NCBI GenBank assembly: GCA_002633005.1 | Contig: NMRA01000400.1 | Location: forward strand, 126,001-190,000 | Length of the DNA stretch: 64,000 bases | Origin: Phoronis australis | Lineage: Eukaryota; Phoronida; Phoronidae | Reading direction: 5' to 3' | Shown here: one piece after another, positions 1-12,237 of the stretch | Numbering within the stretch: the first letter of the stretch is position 1 | How the letters are laid out: the number at the start of each line of letters is the position of its first letter | The notes under the pieces: model-generated | Databases searched by the model: none | What the model saw: the letters and a program-made list of their open reading frames with translations, nothing else | What the model was told of the DNA's origin: nothing | Made by a program: the position numbers and the translations under genes

Positions 1-2080
1 GGTTTTAATTTTCATATCCCAGATAGATTTTATAAATACTTCTGACTTGTAACCTTTTGAAGTAGTGCAAAGACTTTATTTGATTGACAACACATACGCC
101 CCTCCCCCATAATATCCGCCCATGAATCGCTTAGTTGCTGCTATTTTTCGCTCTTACACATCAGCTATAGGTTATCGTCACTCTGTTGTTGTTATGTTTC
201 AGTATTTACAAATGAGTGGACTCAGTTAGGAAAACAATTGTCTTTATCGAGAACGGGGGCGCTTCTTAATGAGTTTGCAAACATGACTACAGTGACTAAA
301 ATCTAATCAAACCTTTGTCAAAGAAAGATGGTAGGAGAACGGTTCTCCTGTTGGATCGCTTTCGTAAGATAGCAGTTCCAAAGTACGACAGTTACTAACG
401 CTGTCCACCATAGTCCCCAGGCTAAGAGGTGAGTCAGTGCGCAAACGGCTTGAGCGCCCAACGGCCACCGGTTGCTTTGATCCCTGAGGGTTAGTTTGAG
501 ATGCTCATTTGAGACGAACCCATGTTCCTTTCAACAACATTTAAACGAAGAAGGCAACAGTGAATGCGATATATTGAGCTCCTTTCAAATACCACCGCAC
601 AACTGTTGCCGTAACGTATAATTTGTGACCTATTCTATTATCAAAAATGTCTGTTACACTCGCACACTAGTCATTACAAGATATAACCAGACGATGAAAA
701 TCTTCTGAAAATCTGCTTGAGTAGAATGAGCAGAGAATGCAACTGGAAACATGACATTTTTATCACCAACATGCTTTTCATAAATTTACAAAGCCACCAG
801 AAACGTTCGTTTCACCATCGATAAGGAGCTAGTTGAGGAGATCATTTTCACGTCGTTATCGTTAAATTCTCTTGTTGTTATTGTCTTCAATTTTTGTTTC
901 GCCACCTGTTGGTGTGAAGATGGAATGTGATAGATTTGTCCAACCAGAATATTTAATAGCAATCATTAGAAAACATTAAATTGTTTTCTTCTACCATTCC
1001 ATTTCGAAATGGTAGAAATTGAAAGGTTAAATAAAAAGGTCAAAGTTTCAGGCACAAAATTGACACACGTCACTAGTGTTTCAAATCAAAGTTACGACTG
1101 ATAAAGACTGTACTGGTTTTTTAACATAGCTCCAATAACATCTATGTTGACTTCTACTAACGGTTTGTTAAAAATCATATGTAAGATAATTTTAGTACGT
1201 ACGCTGTCTGTGTCAGATTTTTTTTCAGCAAAATGGCGCCTGCGCATTGATTTCACGGAGTACATCACTCGAGTACATGATGGCTGATGTGTATAATCCT
1301 ATTTTGCACTTGATGACCCCAGTATCAAAGTTACAAGTTCGAGTCTGAACTCAAAAACTCGGATTTTCGCTCTAGTTTGTATCTCGAATCTATTTATCGT
1401 CACTCGTTTGCGTAATCCACCATATAATCAAGCATGGGATGTCAGATAGTTATCTTGAGCTCGTATTAAAAGAAAACGGAAAATGTAGACTTTTGTGTTT
1501 TCAGCAATATTTTGTTTGGAGCTTCTGGTGAAATCAAATAACTTGAATATATATTGGATGTTTCACTCCTGTTGTGCAGGTGAAAGTGTATAAAATATTA
1601 ACTATTGACAAAGTAACCAATCAAAACGCAATCATGGCAGATTCACTATGATAATAGTCATTTGTTCATTGTCACGAAATATAAATGCGCAATATATAGC
1701 GGACAAATTGCCCTACGGCGATAGTTGTCGCCCGCAGTTAGCGACTGACGGACTAACAACGACCTCAAAAATAATAGGATCATTTTAAATTATTAAAGTA
1801 AGGAAATTCTTACCCTTTTCTCACGGCTTTTACGCGGATTCATCTTAACCGAATAAAACTGACCAATCGCGTAATTAAGTCACATACAGGATCCTAATAA
1901 AATTCACCTGTCCTGTGCACATTGGTGGTGACCATAAAATGACAAACTGGTGAGTGTGAATAGGGCTTCATAGTGCTGAATGGAAAGGGTTGCCAAGACG
2001 ACATCAAGGAAAAATGGTCGACCCTTCTTGACGCTTCGGGTCCTTGAGTCAGTTCCCTCCAGGATATAGTCATTATAATT
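1..2080. other. Intergenic, nothing identified
   Basis: No convincing ORF, RNA gene or repeat. The only structured site noticed is a 14-bp perfect palindrome (CCATTTCGAAATGG, 999-1012) inside a short hairpin. Confidence 0.4.
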
Positions 2081-2119
2081 TCTATTAGCTCCACAGTCTT
2101 TAAGGGATTGTTTCAAGCA

Positions 2120-2395
2120 AGGTGAGTAGTAAAACCGAGCTCAGAGGACTAGGAGACACCTTTGTGCAATTACTCGATTGGCAGCCAAATGAGCCAGCAT
2201 TCGAACCCTGCCTAGCACCTCGCTAAAAAGCCTGACTTTGCGAGATTACGTGAGATATTGTCGTGTATTTTAAATCAGAACACGTGACTTGGCTAGATTT
2301 TAGCTAGATCCTAGCGTAGATCCTAGAGTTACTGAACGCACGCCTGGAAACAAAAGCCCGGAGTTCAAACCACTGAGCCACACTCAAACTTCAAA
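2120..2395 (-). repeat. tRNA-derived SINE-like element, minus strand, split by an insertion
   Basis: On the minus strand an A-box-like TGGCTCAGTGG with following GTTTGAACTCCGGGC (around 2364-2385) and a B-box-like GGGTTCGAATG (around 2191-2203) are followed by GTGTCTCCTAGTCCTCTGAG and CTCGGTTTTAC. The same tail, GTGTCTCCTACTCCGCTGAG and CTCGGTTTTAC, follows the B box of the plus-strand copy at 31953-32066. Here the two boxes are ~170 bases apart instead of ~35, and the extra segment resembles another local repeat (see 2213-2340). Confidence 0.6.
2213..2340. repeat. Insertion nested in the SINE (GCGAGATTACG family)
   Basis: Contains CTCGCTAAAAAGCCTGACTT and TGCGAGATTACGTGAGATAT, closely matching 13727-13760 (CTCGCTAAAAAAGCAAGACT, CGCGAGATTACGCCAGATAT). 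It separates the A- and B-box parts of the flanking SINE. Ends are not sharply defined and no target-site duplication was confirmed. Confidence 0.45.
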
Positions 2396-2399
2396 GCTG

Positions 2400-3280
2400 A
2401 AGCAGCCAAGCATTTTTCCTTGCAGCTCTGAAGTTTACTTGGGAACAAAATCACCCAAGTGGCCGACACGTCATCAGCTTGTCCGGTCAGTGAGAACAGA
2501 TGTTTAAAATGCCGGTGTACGATGTTATTTTGTAATTGTAAACACTAAATTAATCCCCATGTTCTTCAATATTGTACAACTGCCAATTTAATTTATTGTC
2601 ACCAAATTGAATGAATACTCAATTGTTATTTCTTATACAAAGTTCTGATAACAGCATAATGTCATAGAAATTGCATCTAATCATGAATATCAACAAGGGA
2701 ACGAAAGCTTCGATATTCTGTGTATCTCGAAATGATAATTTCGTAACCCAAATCTTTTGAATTGAATTTTATTTGTTTTTCTCTACCCTATGAGCATTTT
2801 CAGAGTGCTTTGATTTCACACAATATCTCGTATTTCTTTTGGAGAAAAAATATCTTTGCTTCTCGGTATTCAAAAGAGCGTTACAGCGGCTGTGAGCCCG
2901 CTTTCCGAACAAAAATGATCTTTTCACTTACTTCACCATTTATCGCTATAAAATTGATCTCAACTTGTTTCTTGCTCAAGTAGGTTATGGCTAACACAGA
3001 ACCGACAGTAATTCGCAATTGTTTGATGCCATCCGCGGTGTGGCGCACCGACACGCCGTTAAAAGTCAACCCTTAGAGCAATAACGAACTGTAACTTCTT
3101 CTGAAGCCTTGAAATCACCTCCTATTTGACGCAGAATTGCGTTGAGACCAATTTCATTAATAGTATAAAGTAGGTCTCTAGAGTGGTGAAAGGTGGATGT
3201 ATTGCACCTTAATAGGGCACGCATTTATGATTGCAACAGAGCACAGTGGCAATCGCCTACTGGTTCTGTTCCGGGCTTCT
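2400..3280. other. Intergenic, nothing identified
   Basis: Short ORFs of 60-73 codons only, with no recognisable domain. Confidence 0.35.
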
Positions 3281-3289
3281 TTGTTGTTG

Positions 3290-3544
3290 TTGCTGTTACT
3301 ACTTTCAATAAAATTATCATTATTATTATCATTACCGGCTTTAAACTATGTCTTTATAATTACCGTCGTGTTTAGCTGTATAACTTAGCAGCATCCCTTA
3401 TTGGTGTGATTTCCTTTATCATTATCATTATCATCATTATTATTATCGGTATCGTTATCATTACTGATATTCTTATTCATATTATGATTATTTTACTATC
3501 ATTATCATTTTCGTTATCGTTATCGTTACTATTATTGTTGTTGT

Positions 3545-3590
<46 letters not shown>

Positions 3591-3651
3591 CATTATAATT
3601 ATTTTAATATCTACCGCTAATACTATTATGAATATTACTATCACTATTATT

Positions 3652-3685
<34 letters not shown>

Positions 3686-3850
3686 GCATTACTAATACGT
3701 TTACTGTAATTATGATTATTATTTTGTTACTGTTACATGTATTAATATTGATATTACTAGTGTTACATATGTTGTTTTTGCTGTTATTATTATTATTATG
3801 GATATCATTGTTTTCGTTGTTGTTTTGATAATGATGATGTTGTTGTGATT
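3290..3850. repeat. Composite AT-rich microsatellite (ATT/ATC/TTG triplets with a (TA)n core)
   Basis: Long interrupted runs of ATT, ATC and TTG triplets surround a (TA)n tract at 3547-3589. Apparent open frames of Ile/Leu/Ser/Tyr repeats on both strands are produced by the triplets and are not genes. Confidence 0.9.
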
Positions 3851-4830
3851 GTGGTTATTGCTATAATCATAACTTGAAGCAAATCCAAATTGTATTACAA
3901 AATATTTTTTTCAAACTTTTGTTTTTGGATAAAAGAAAAAAATATCAGCTTTGAAGTTACAATTAGTATTTACCATGAGGAACTTGGAATCCATATTTTG
4001 GAGATATACATGCAATACACGTTTCAGCATTTTTCTTTGTAGACACAACGACTTTTACAAAAAAAAATAATTAGTTGGTTTCAGTCTTGTTCAGTTGTTC
4101 CCTCACATCTTTGTTCTTCGTGTTTTAAGACAGCTAAGGCAGATTAATGATCTCCATAAAAATTATGAATAATCCTGAAAAGAGCCTAACAAAACGAAAA
4201 GCACCAGACTACACTTGGAGTTGTAATGACACTTAAAGGCACACATCCGCAAAATCAGACTTTATCATGACTTCTAAACAGCATTCATCTCTTGTTCGCC
4301 GGAGAATATACATTTACTTTATATATCCTCTTTATTTCACGATTACTTAAGATTTTTGCATTAGACGTCTCTCTATTACTTTATCACATAGTTGGATGCT
4401 GTGTTAACTATCTGATACAAGAATTAAATAGTATTTAACGCAGTACCGTGCTTGTTTAGCCTTTTCGTTTGGGACACTCGGTACACATTGCCCAAAGCAC
4501 CGATGCTCTAACCGATATCTTGTCTATTCAACTCAAAACACTCTCAAGACGATTTGTAGAACATCGCGTTCAAAGTGATTTCTGAAGTAAGTTGTACAGC
4601 TTAACGAGATCAAACTATTGTGAATACCAGTATCAACAACAGGAGTCTTATTCTGTTCATCGTGTAGTTTATATATTTTCCCACGCAACCATTTAAAAGA
4701 AACGAATGGGCTTTAGAGAGATCTTTGCTTAATTATTCTCGAGCGAATCAACATTCCGAACATTAAGAGTTACATGTATTTTCTGATTCTGTGCCCTCTG
4801 ATATACTTTTGTATCGAGGATGTAATTGAG
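3851..4830. other. Intergenic, nothing identified
   Basis: AT-rich unique-looking sequence without a supported feature. Confidence 0.35.
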
Positions 4831-4832
4831 TA

Positions 4833-5012
4833 CGTAGTAGTAGCAGTAGCAGTAGCATTAGTAGTAGTAGCAGTATTAGTTGTAGTATTAGTAGTAATAG
4901 TAGTAATATTAGTAGTAGTGGTAGTGGTAGTGGTAGTGGTAGTGGTAGCAATAATAACAGTAGCTGTAGTAATTATGGTAGCAATAGTAGCAGTAGCTGT
5001 TGCTGTTGTTAT
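4833..5012. repeat. (GTA)n / (GTAGTG)n microsatellite
   Basis: Interrupted GTA triplets with GTG, GCA and ATA variants, ending in a short TGT/GCT run. The poly-Val and poly-Thr ORFs across it are artefacts. Confidence 0.9.
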
Positions 5013-5848
5013 CATTATGTCGCAAGGTTATAGTGTTATTATAGTGCGTTCGCTTGCAACAGTGTTGCTAATACGAATATTACCGAGTTGAAGACAAAGT
5101 CATGAAATGCAAAAAATCTATTCTATTATTAAAAACACCAAACCCTCCGGACAACGCCCTTCTTCAGCATTTTCACAGAAAACTAAAGAACTCGGGCAAA
5201 ATTGCAGTTACATTTCAACACCCGAAAATTTAAGAATGAAAATTGTAAGTTTCCAAATGGAAATTCTGCTTAAATACACGGAAATCTCTCAAAGGCGTTG
5301 GTCTCACTTACTTCTTTCGTCCGAACAAGATCGAATCTGAAAAAGCTACAAAATTACATAAAAATACTATTTCTAGAACTTTAGTAGTACAGGTACTATT
5401 TTAAAGTCGCTTTTGTCAACCATTTCACGGATCGCATTTAAAGGCAAACCAAATTAATCGTTTATAAAATTTTAAGTCAAGATTTGAATTGATGATGTTG
5501 TGTCACATCATGTAGTAATAGGCAGCGAAGATTTTAGAAATCTACTTTCTCCTTCTCATGATCTTGTAACTTAAATAGCAGGAGAACTCAAATCCATACG
5601 TGCACACGACCATCCGGAACATCTCGGGTATTTCCGTAGTCTCAACTTTCCTCTCAGCGAAATTCACTCCTACGTCCAATCATTCTCCGGTTTGAAAATC
5701 ACGTGTCTTGCAGCCTGACTGATTACCACACCTTCGAGGATATATTTGAAGCTATAAAAGCACCCAGGGGGTTTCGGATGGCACTGGGCTGTAATTTAAG
5801 ACGTACTTTTGTGTTACGGTATTAATAGTGAAACGCATTCGTCATTCT

Positions 5849-6319
5849 TTATTGGATGAAAACTAAGAAACGGATAACTTTTAATATTCCAGACTCCACT
5901 AAAGACTCTGTGCTGTGCATTATTTTGCTAAAACTGACGAACACTAACTTTGACGTCGCATTGATTACAAATCTTCGAAACGGAAAGATAAATGTTTCGT
6001 TCATATGTTGTTTCTGAAGCGTTCGCCCAACGAGGACTATCTGCGTCATTTGACACATTCTGAAACCAAAACGAGGCTTATTGAGTAGAAAGCACATTAG
6101 TGTGTCACTTAGTTTTGAAAAAAAGTAAGAAATACCAATTAAATAAATGAGAATCCTCGATTCGCTTTTTGATTTTCTCTCGGTATTGTCCAGTGAGAAA
6201 AAAATCCACAGAATTCCATTGTAAATACTGTGCGTCATTGTTTGTGAAATGATTGAATATTCTCTTCTTGGGCCTCTAGAAATTGGAATTGGCCACAAAA
6301 TTTTGCAATGTGTTTCCAC
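5849..6319 (-). CDS. 156-codon ORF, unrecognised, doubtful
   Basis: An uninterrupted ATG-to-stop frame starting METHCKILWPIPISRGPRRE, with a hydrophobic middle (SRILIYLIGISYFFSKL) and a basic Ser/Arg-rich flank. For this base composition an ORF this long is unlikely by chance (rough estimate about 0.05 expected in the window), but I recognise no domain, and neither splice context nor codon bias is convincing. It could be a relic exon or chance. Confidence 0.2.
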   Translation of the reverse strand: METHCKILWPIPISRGPRREYSIISQTMTHSIYNGILWIFFSLDNTERKSKSESRILIYLIGISYFFSKLSDTLMCFLLNKPRFGFRMCQMTQIVLVGRTLQKQHMNETFIFPFRRFVINATSKLVFVSFSKIMHSTESLVESGILKVIRFLVFIQ

Positions 6320-6687
6320 TACACCCTAGTGTTTGGAAGGGCAAGGCGAAGACTGTGTCCCCGTTATTGAGAACACGAAATTTGTGAGTAGCTTGAATTC
6401 ATTGTTTAACACCAATAAGTCATCAAACTTTGATGTAAAACCCTTAACAATACACCGAGTTCTTATAAAAAGTGTTGTTTTATTTCGCTGTTACGGATTT
6501 ATTGGTATTTGGACACACCGTATCCTACAAAGTTCGGCAGGCCAAATTACCAAGGTCCATAGCAGGAGTTTCGGGTCTGTTCGGAGATAAATTCGAAGTA
6601 TTATTCCGTGAAATACAGACAGGAGAATCTATATTAGTGTTTATACTTGTGATTTTTAGAGCTTTAAACACAAAAAACACTTGTTAT
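6320..6687. other. Intergenic, nothing identified
   Basis: Overlapping 85- and 87-codon ORFs on the plus strand without recognisable content. Confidence 0.3.
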
Positions 6688-6794
6688 CCCAGCCAGTGGC
6701 TCGGAACCCGATCAGGCCCGTCGCGGCCGGACTGACTCGTTAACCCGGCCAGTGGCTAGGAACCCGATGAGGCCCGTCGCGGCCGCCGGGACTG
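6688..6794. repeat. GC-rich tandem pair, 56-bp period
   Basis: CCCAGCCAGTGGCTCGGAAC begins at 6688 and CCCGGCCAGTGGCTAGGAAC at 6744; both continue with CCGATSAGGCCCGTCGCGGC and end in ACTG. The second copy contains a NotI palindrome (GCGGCCGC). The GC content is far above its surroundings. Confidence 0.85.
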
Positions 6795-7980
6795 GCACGA
6801 ACATATACCAGCTTGAGTTGGAAACTAAACCTCCAGTCATTACAAGACTATAATAGTGAGCCAAAGAAATAATGTGCACGTAATTATTTATGTGAATTAG
6901 CTACGAAACTGAAAATCTACTTACTTGTCGGGGGGCCGCGAAGTCGGGTTCCCCTTCCACAGACCGTCAGGGCAAAGGTTGTACAGTAACAATGATTTGT
7001 GTAATGCATTTGTATTTCTAAATAAAGATTCCCATAACATGTGACCATAGCACATAAAATCGAGTAATTGTTTCACAACAGCTTTCTGTCAGCAAACACT
7101 GAATTAGCAGGCGCTCACACGGCCTCGGTTGCCTGGTCCAGTACCTTTATTGCCGGCATCAAAAGCCGGTAGCGCAGTGGTTTATTCATTCCTAGCTTCT
7201 CAACATTTGCACTCACGAATACTGCAAAGGCATTACAAATTGTATCTAATGAGACAGATTTTGTTTCTGTTTTATATAAGCATTGGTTAGGATGAGAATA
7301 ATTCATTTTGAAACAGAACGCAGAATAATAAACGTCTTCATGGCAACTCCGGCGCCCGGCGTCAACACCGACTTAGTCAAGAGCTCATTCGACGAAGACT
7401 TCACTGGTCCGATCGTTAGGTTTCACAGGCTATCAGTTCGAACCGGAATACACTGATCAAGAAATACTAGAGAGGCGCCGTGAACATGCACAGGCAACAG
7501 AACGTATGGATAGTTCTTTGGTAAACTGGAATTCGTCAGAGAAGTCACTGTCGACGAAATGCCGGCCACAGACACGGAGATGTTTCATGGCCTCGTAAAT
7601 TGCTTTTAACAGCGTACCTTTCATTCTTCACTATCGCGAGCCACTTCCTAAGCATTTCGGACTCTCTAGAAAGTCAAAAAAACGATATACAGGCTCTCTC
7701 CGCGGCTTCATAGTTCGGACAAGCAGGAACAATGCACCGCAGTATAGCGGCATTCACTCTGCAGACGAACCACTGACGTCGCTGCGTCGTTTTTCATCTT
7801 CCTCACAGGTTAACGCGACACCTCTCGGCAAGGTGAGGTCGACCGTATAACAGGCGATGTGGATATAGACCGGTTAAGACGGTAAAAAACCCTAATTAAA
7901 TCGGGTGAGATTCTCCTTTAACAATAATCTTATTCATCGTGGTTAATACAATAATCAAGGGATTGTTATTAAGTATATTG
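6795..7980. other. Intergenic, nothing identified
   Basis: No convincing coding sequence. An A-box-like word (TAGCGCAGTGG, near 7169) lacks a B box and is not called. Confidence 0.3.
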
Positions 7981-7983
7981 TTT

Positions 7984-8695
7984 TGACACAAAATGCACCG
8001 GAATGACCCGAAACAGGTCAAGGAGTGCATTCCGTCAAAATGCTTCTTCTTCTACAGGTTTTCAGTAGGCACTAAAGAAGTGCATCAGAAATTAACTTGG
8101 ATTTCTGATCGGATAAAGGGAACTGAGTTTCCGGGTCAAAGGTCATTAAGTGCAAAAGTGATTTTTGAGCTAGACCTTTCGTAATCACGCAAATTATTTC
8201 CATTCACAAACGAAGTTCAGTCACAAACTTTGGAGTCATCAGGTGCATATTTGGGGTCATTAAGTGCTTTTATCTCTTAAATTTCAGACTTTTTCAAACA
8301 GCTCGTCCCTAGATGTTGTATCACGGAGAGCGTTCATATTCATGGCGGATCAACCAATTCCCTATCAATCACTATTGATAATACGTGTATGACCCAAAAT
8401 GCACTGATGCACTACATTTCTTTGAAGTGCTTCTCTTTCTGCGATTTTTGAGATTGCCTCTTCAAATTTCGTGGTGAACAGGTTGTGCCATATAAGAGCA
8501 CCCACAACTTACATGGAATTTCGATCTGATCAACTGAACCGAATTTCTGAGTGAAAGGTCATTAAGTGCAAAAGGGATTTTTGAGCTAAAACTTATATAG
8601 TCACGTATGTCATTTTCATTCGTAAAAGAAATTCAGTCACACTTTGGGGTCATTGGGTGCATCAGTGGGGTCATTAAATGCAGTTTTCTGTTGAT
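7984..8695 (+). repeat. Two-unit tandem duplication, ~410-bp period, with GGTCATTAAGTGC words
   Basis: Unit 1 (about 7984-8290) and unit 2 (about 8390-8695) share CAAAATGCAC starts (offset 406), AAGGTCATTAAGTGCAAAAG (8140 and 8556, offset 416), TTTTTGAGCTA, TTCAGTCAC and GGGGTCATTAARTGC (8253 and 8669, offset 416). The units are diverged, so the duplication is old. Confidence 0.75.
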
Positions 8696-8699
8696 ATTC

Positions 8700-10225
8700 T
8701 AACTTTTCACTCTTGTTTTATGTTTATAATTACTAATGAATCATATTTCCTGTCCACAAAAGCTTTTCCCGCTCCATCGCTTAGTTTGACACGCAGCCTG
8801 AATATATCGATAATCATTCTTTATTCAAGTGGAGTCCATATTATTAAATATTCACTGTTTACTCAGCTCTTTTGAGTTGCACGCCCTTTGAAACAGTCGT
8901 TTATCAGGATGTGGACATTTATATTTTATGTAACAACTATTTAGCGACTTTTTAAAAAATGGCACTGACCTCTTTTACATAAACCATGTAAACGCCAATG
9001 GTCAAATACATTTCCTGAAAATGTGCAGTTAACCGAGTAAAAAATCGAGAAAGTAACGTTTTGTCCCGTATGGAGTGAGGTGTTCCCTGAAATGGACATT
9101 ATCGATTTTACGACTGCAAATCACCCATTTTGAAAATAATATTTTATAGGATGACTTCTTTAACATATTAGCTTTGACCAAACCTTTAAAGTCAACAAAA
9201 TCTGTTCTACTTTTGTGATTTTTATTACAAATCGTCAATTATCGTCACTGTCCGTCACACATTCGGTGAAATCCAAGCGAACTACTTTGCCAGTTAAGAC
9301 ATTTAAAATATTCTGGCATTGATGGAGTGGAATTTAAATCCGCCTGTGGAACTTTTAACTGCAACTAAGGGGGCTGGGGATGCGCCCACAAAAATGACAT
9401 GTTGAATTGAAAAAATATTGCATTCTTACAGACCTAGTAGGCTAGAAATGTCTTTTATTGAGAGGTGGAGCCGTTCAGCATAATTAACTCATGTCTCGCA
9501 ATTTGCAACAAAGAAATATAATCTATGATTCTTCGCCCAAGGTCACTGTTTATATTATTTTGTGTTGGTAGCGACAATCAAAACCACACTTAGTTGTTTT
9601 ACCTGCAACGCGTTAACATGCTTCCTCCTGAGGGGAATGCGACTCAACCTTTTTTGTTCTTGCTCTAAACGCTAATTTGATCAATTATTGACGAGTCTTC
9701 GGCGTTAGCATTTTAATATGGACGCCCAAATAACATAAATTATTCTCCAGAGACTAGAGAGCTCACCTTTAATGAGTCAACTGAAAGTTTTCATCTCATA
9801 AACAATTCAAATGTGCCATATCCGTGTCAGGGTGAACGCTAATAATGTCTATTTGTTTGTTCTTTCTCCTGCTAATATTTTTACAAATTAAGCAGTCCGT
9901 TGAGTACTCTCGCGGGACTTATTTAACATGTCGACATCTTTCATTAATTCTAAACTACCATTGCCCAAAACCATAGAAATATTGCAAGACATTCTGCATT
10001 GGCGTAGACGAGTATTATCGCACAAACATGGATTAATCATTGGTTATTGTTTCCATGTTATTAGAAAAATTGTAGATATCGTCGTCACCAAGATCGTTGT
10101 CGTACCCTGTATTCTTATCGTCACCAAGCCCTGGTCGTCATTATCGTCATCACTATTACTGTTGTCGTGGTCACTGCAGTTGTTATTATTACTATCACTT
10201 CTAATCCTACGACTACTTCGGAAAC
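8700..10225. other. Intergenic, nothing identified
   Basis: AT-rich sequence; small ORFs only. Confidence 0.35.
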
Positions 10226-10594
10226 TTTACCAACAACATCCACTACTATAACTATAACTATTACTATTACTATTACTACTACTACAACGACGGTGAATAC
10301 TAAACTACAGCAGTACAACCAGTACTATGATGCTGCTACTACAACTTTTAATATTACATCAACAACAACTTCAATTTATACTACAATTGCATGTACTACT
10401 GCTACCACTAGTACATAGTAGTACTACCACTACTATTACTACTACTACTATTACTACTACTACCACTACCACTACTATTTGTACTACTTCTACTACTACT
10501 AATACCACTACTGCTACTACTACTCCTATTGCTACTACTACTACCACTACTACTACTACTACCACTAATACTACTACTACCACTACCACTACCA

Positions 10595-10643
<49 letters not shown>

Positions 10644-10925
10644 TACTACTACTACTACCACTACCACTACTAATACTACTACTATTACTTCTACTACTAC
10701 TAATACTACGATTACCACTTCTACTATCCCTACTACTACTACTACAAGTACTACTATTACTAGTGTAACCATTACTATAATAACCGTTTCTACTGCTGCT
10801 GCTGCTTCTGCTTCTGCTGCTGCTTCTGCTTCTGCTGCTGCTGCTGCTACTACTACTTCGACAACATCTACTATCTGTGTTATTTCTACAACTTCTACAT
10901 TAATTACTACCATTATCATTATGGT
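10226..10925. repeat. Long (TAC)n microsatellite with (GCT/TCT)n segment
   Basis: About 700 bp of interrupted ACT/TAC triplets, densest at 10430-10720, turning to GCT/TCT triplets at 10791-10850. The 202-codon poly-Thr frame and the 182-codon poly-Val frame on the other strand are artefacts of the triplet run. Confidence 0.95.
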
Positions 10926-12090
10926 TTGTGGTTAATCTTATCACTTCTTTGTTGCTGGAACATCGCCATTACTGACTATCCTTCTTTTTGATTATACTGT
11001 TTTAGATAGTGGGGCAAAGAATTGCAGTGGGAGGCGTAAGACCTCGCTTATGAATCACCACGAAAAACGTCACGATGAATATTGCGGCGTCTGGTGTGCG
11101 TGCACTTGTGAAAGCACTGAGGAACGTTTTAATTCTGTGGCTCTGCATTTTACTTTTGCGTAACTGGCCACTGGTTTCCACAGGTAAAAAGAATAGGTGC
11201 ATTTGTAGAGAACAATATTAGGAAAACCTTATTTTAAAACAGTTATAAAGCCGCGTTCGTTCAAAAAAGGAGCTTTTGAAGTACATCACTTTGTAGGCGC
11301 TATAAAAGTAACCTTAAAGAATTCCCATGTTAGTAACTATGCTGATGTAAAACAGGAACTTAACGACAATTCTACTGAACATAACCTAAGCTAAACAAAG
11401 TGCAGTTATGTTCATTAACAACTTGTAAATGTGAAAACAAAATAAAATCTTCAAATAGGTGACCTTGGCACTAATGACGTACCTTGCGGGCTCACATAGC
11501 CCGCATTACGCAGTGTTATTTCCCAGCACCACGTCATGGTGGAATGATTTGCAATGAATCGTTTTCGCCACAAAACTCGTTCTTAAAAAACACTTGGCGA
11601 TTTTCAACTTACTAAATATTCACATCTTATCTATCTGTTATGTTGCTAACAAATTTGACCAAGCAATGACAGATAAGAAATTAAGCCAGCGAGTTCCTCT
11701 CTATCGTGTTCCTTACTCAGGTGAAAGTGATGTTTGGGTTTCCAGTGAACTGGCGGCTCGTTATAGGTTTAGAACATGCTCTAAGCGCATAACTCGTCGT
11801 GACATACCAACTTGTTGAGCAGGGCAATGGCGAGTTGCATGCTATTTGGTGTTCCGAAGTGATCTCCAATTTGTATTAGGAACGATTTCAGACCAATTCT
11901 TCAACGCCAAGACGTAAGTGGTATACTGCGTTTTTTGTGTTGGAAGGCGGGTTCAACGATTGATACAATGCAGTGCGTGTTTCAACTATTAATATCGTGG
12001 CTGTTATTGCTAATTATACTGATAGGAGTAGTAGTAATGGTAGGTCATAATAGACTAAACGAAATAGTAGGCGTAGTAGCAGTGGTGTTA
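10926..12090. other. Intergenic, nothing identified
   Basis: No supported gene. A short AGTAGTAGTAATGG triplet patch at about 12026 precedes the inverted repeat at 12092. Confidence 0.35.
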
Positions 12091-12091
12091 T

Positions 12092-12237
12092 ATTACTAGC
12101 GGTTGAGACGGGGGGAATACCTGTAGTAGCACTAGGCCGCAGAAGCTGCTGCTGCTGCTGCTGCCGCCGCCGCCGCCGCTGTTGCTGCTGCTGAGGGTGC
12201 TCCTACTACAGATATTTCCGTCACAACCGCTAGTAAT
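12092..12237. repeat. Inverted-repeat element around a CTG/CCG triplet core
   Basis: The left arm 12092-12129 starts ATTACTAGCGGTTG and ends CTGTAGTAG; the right arm 12203-12237 starts CTACTACAG and ends CAACCGCTAGTAAT. The arms are near-perfect reverse complements apart from a variable G-run. Between them lies (CTG)n-(CCG)n-(CTG)n at about 12145-12193. The layout looks like a small MITE whose centre has become a triplet repeat; no target-site duplication was confirmed. Confidence 0.75.

Noticed and set aside
3406-3828. 140-codon Ile/Leu/Ser frame
   Set aside because: Produced by ATT/ATC/TA simple repeats.
10327-10935. 202-codon Thr-rich frame and 182-codon Val-rich frame on the opposite strand
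   Set aside because: Both are translations of the (TAC)n microsatellite; no start context or non-repeat sequence supports a protein.
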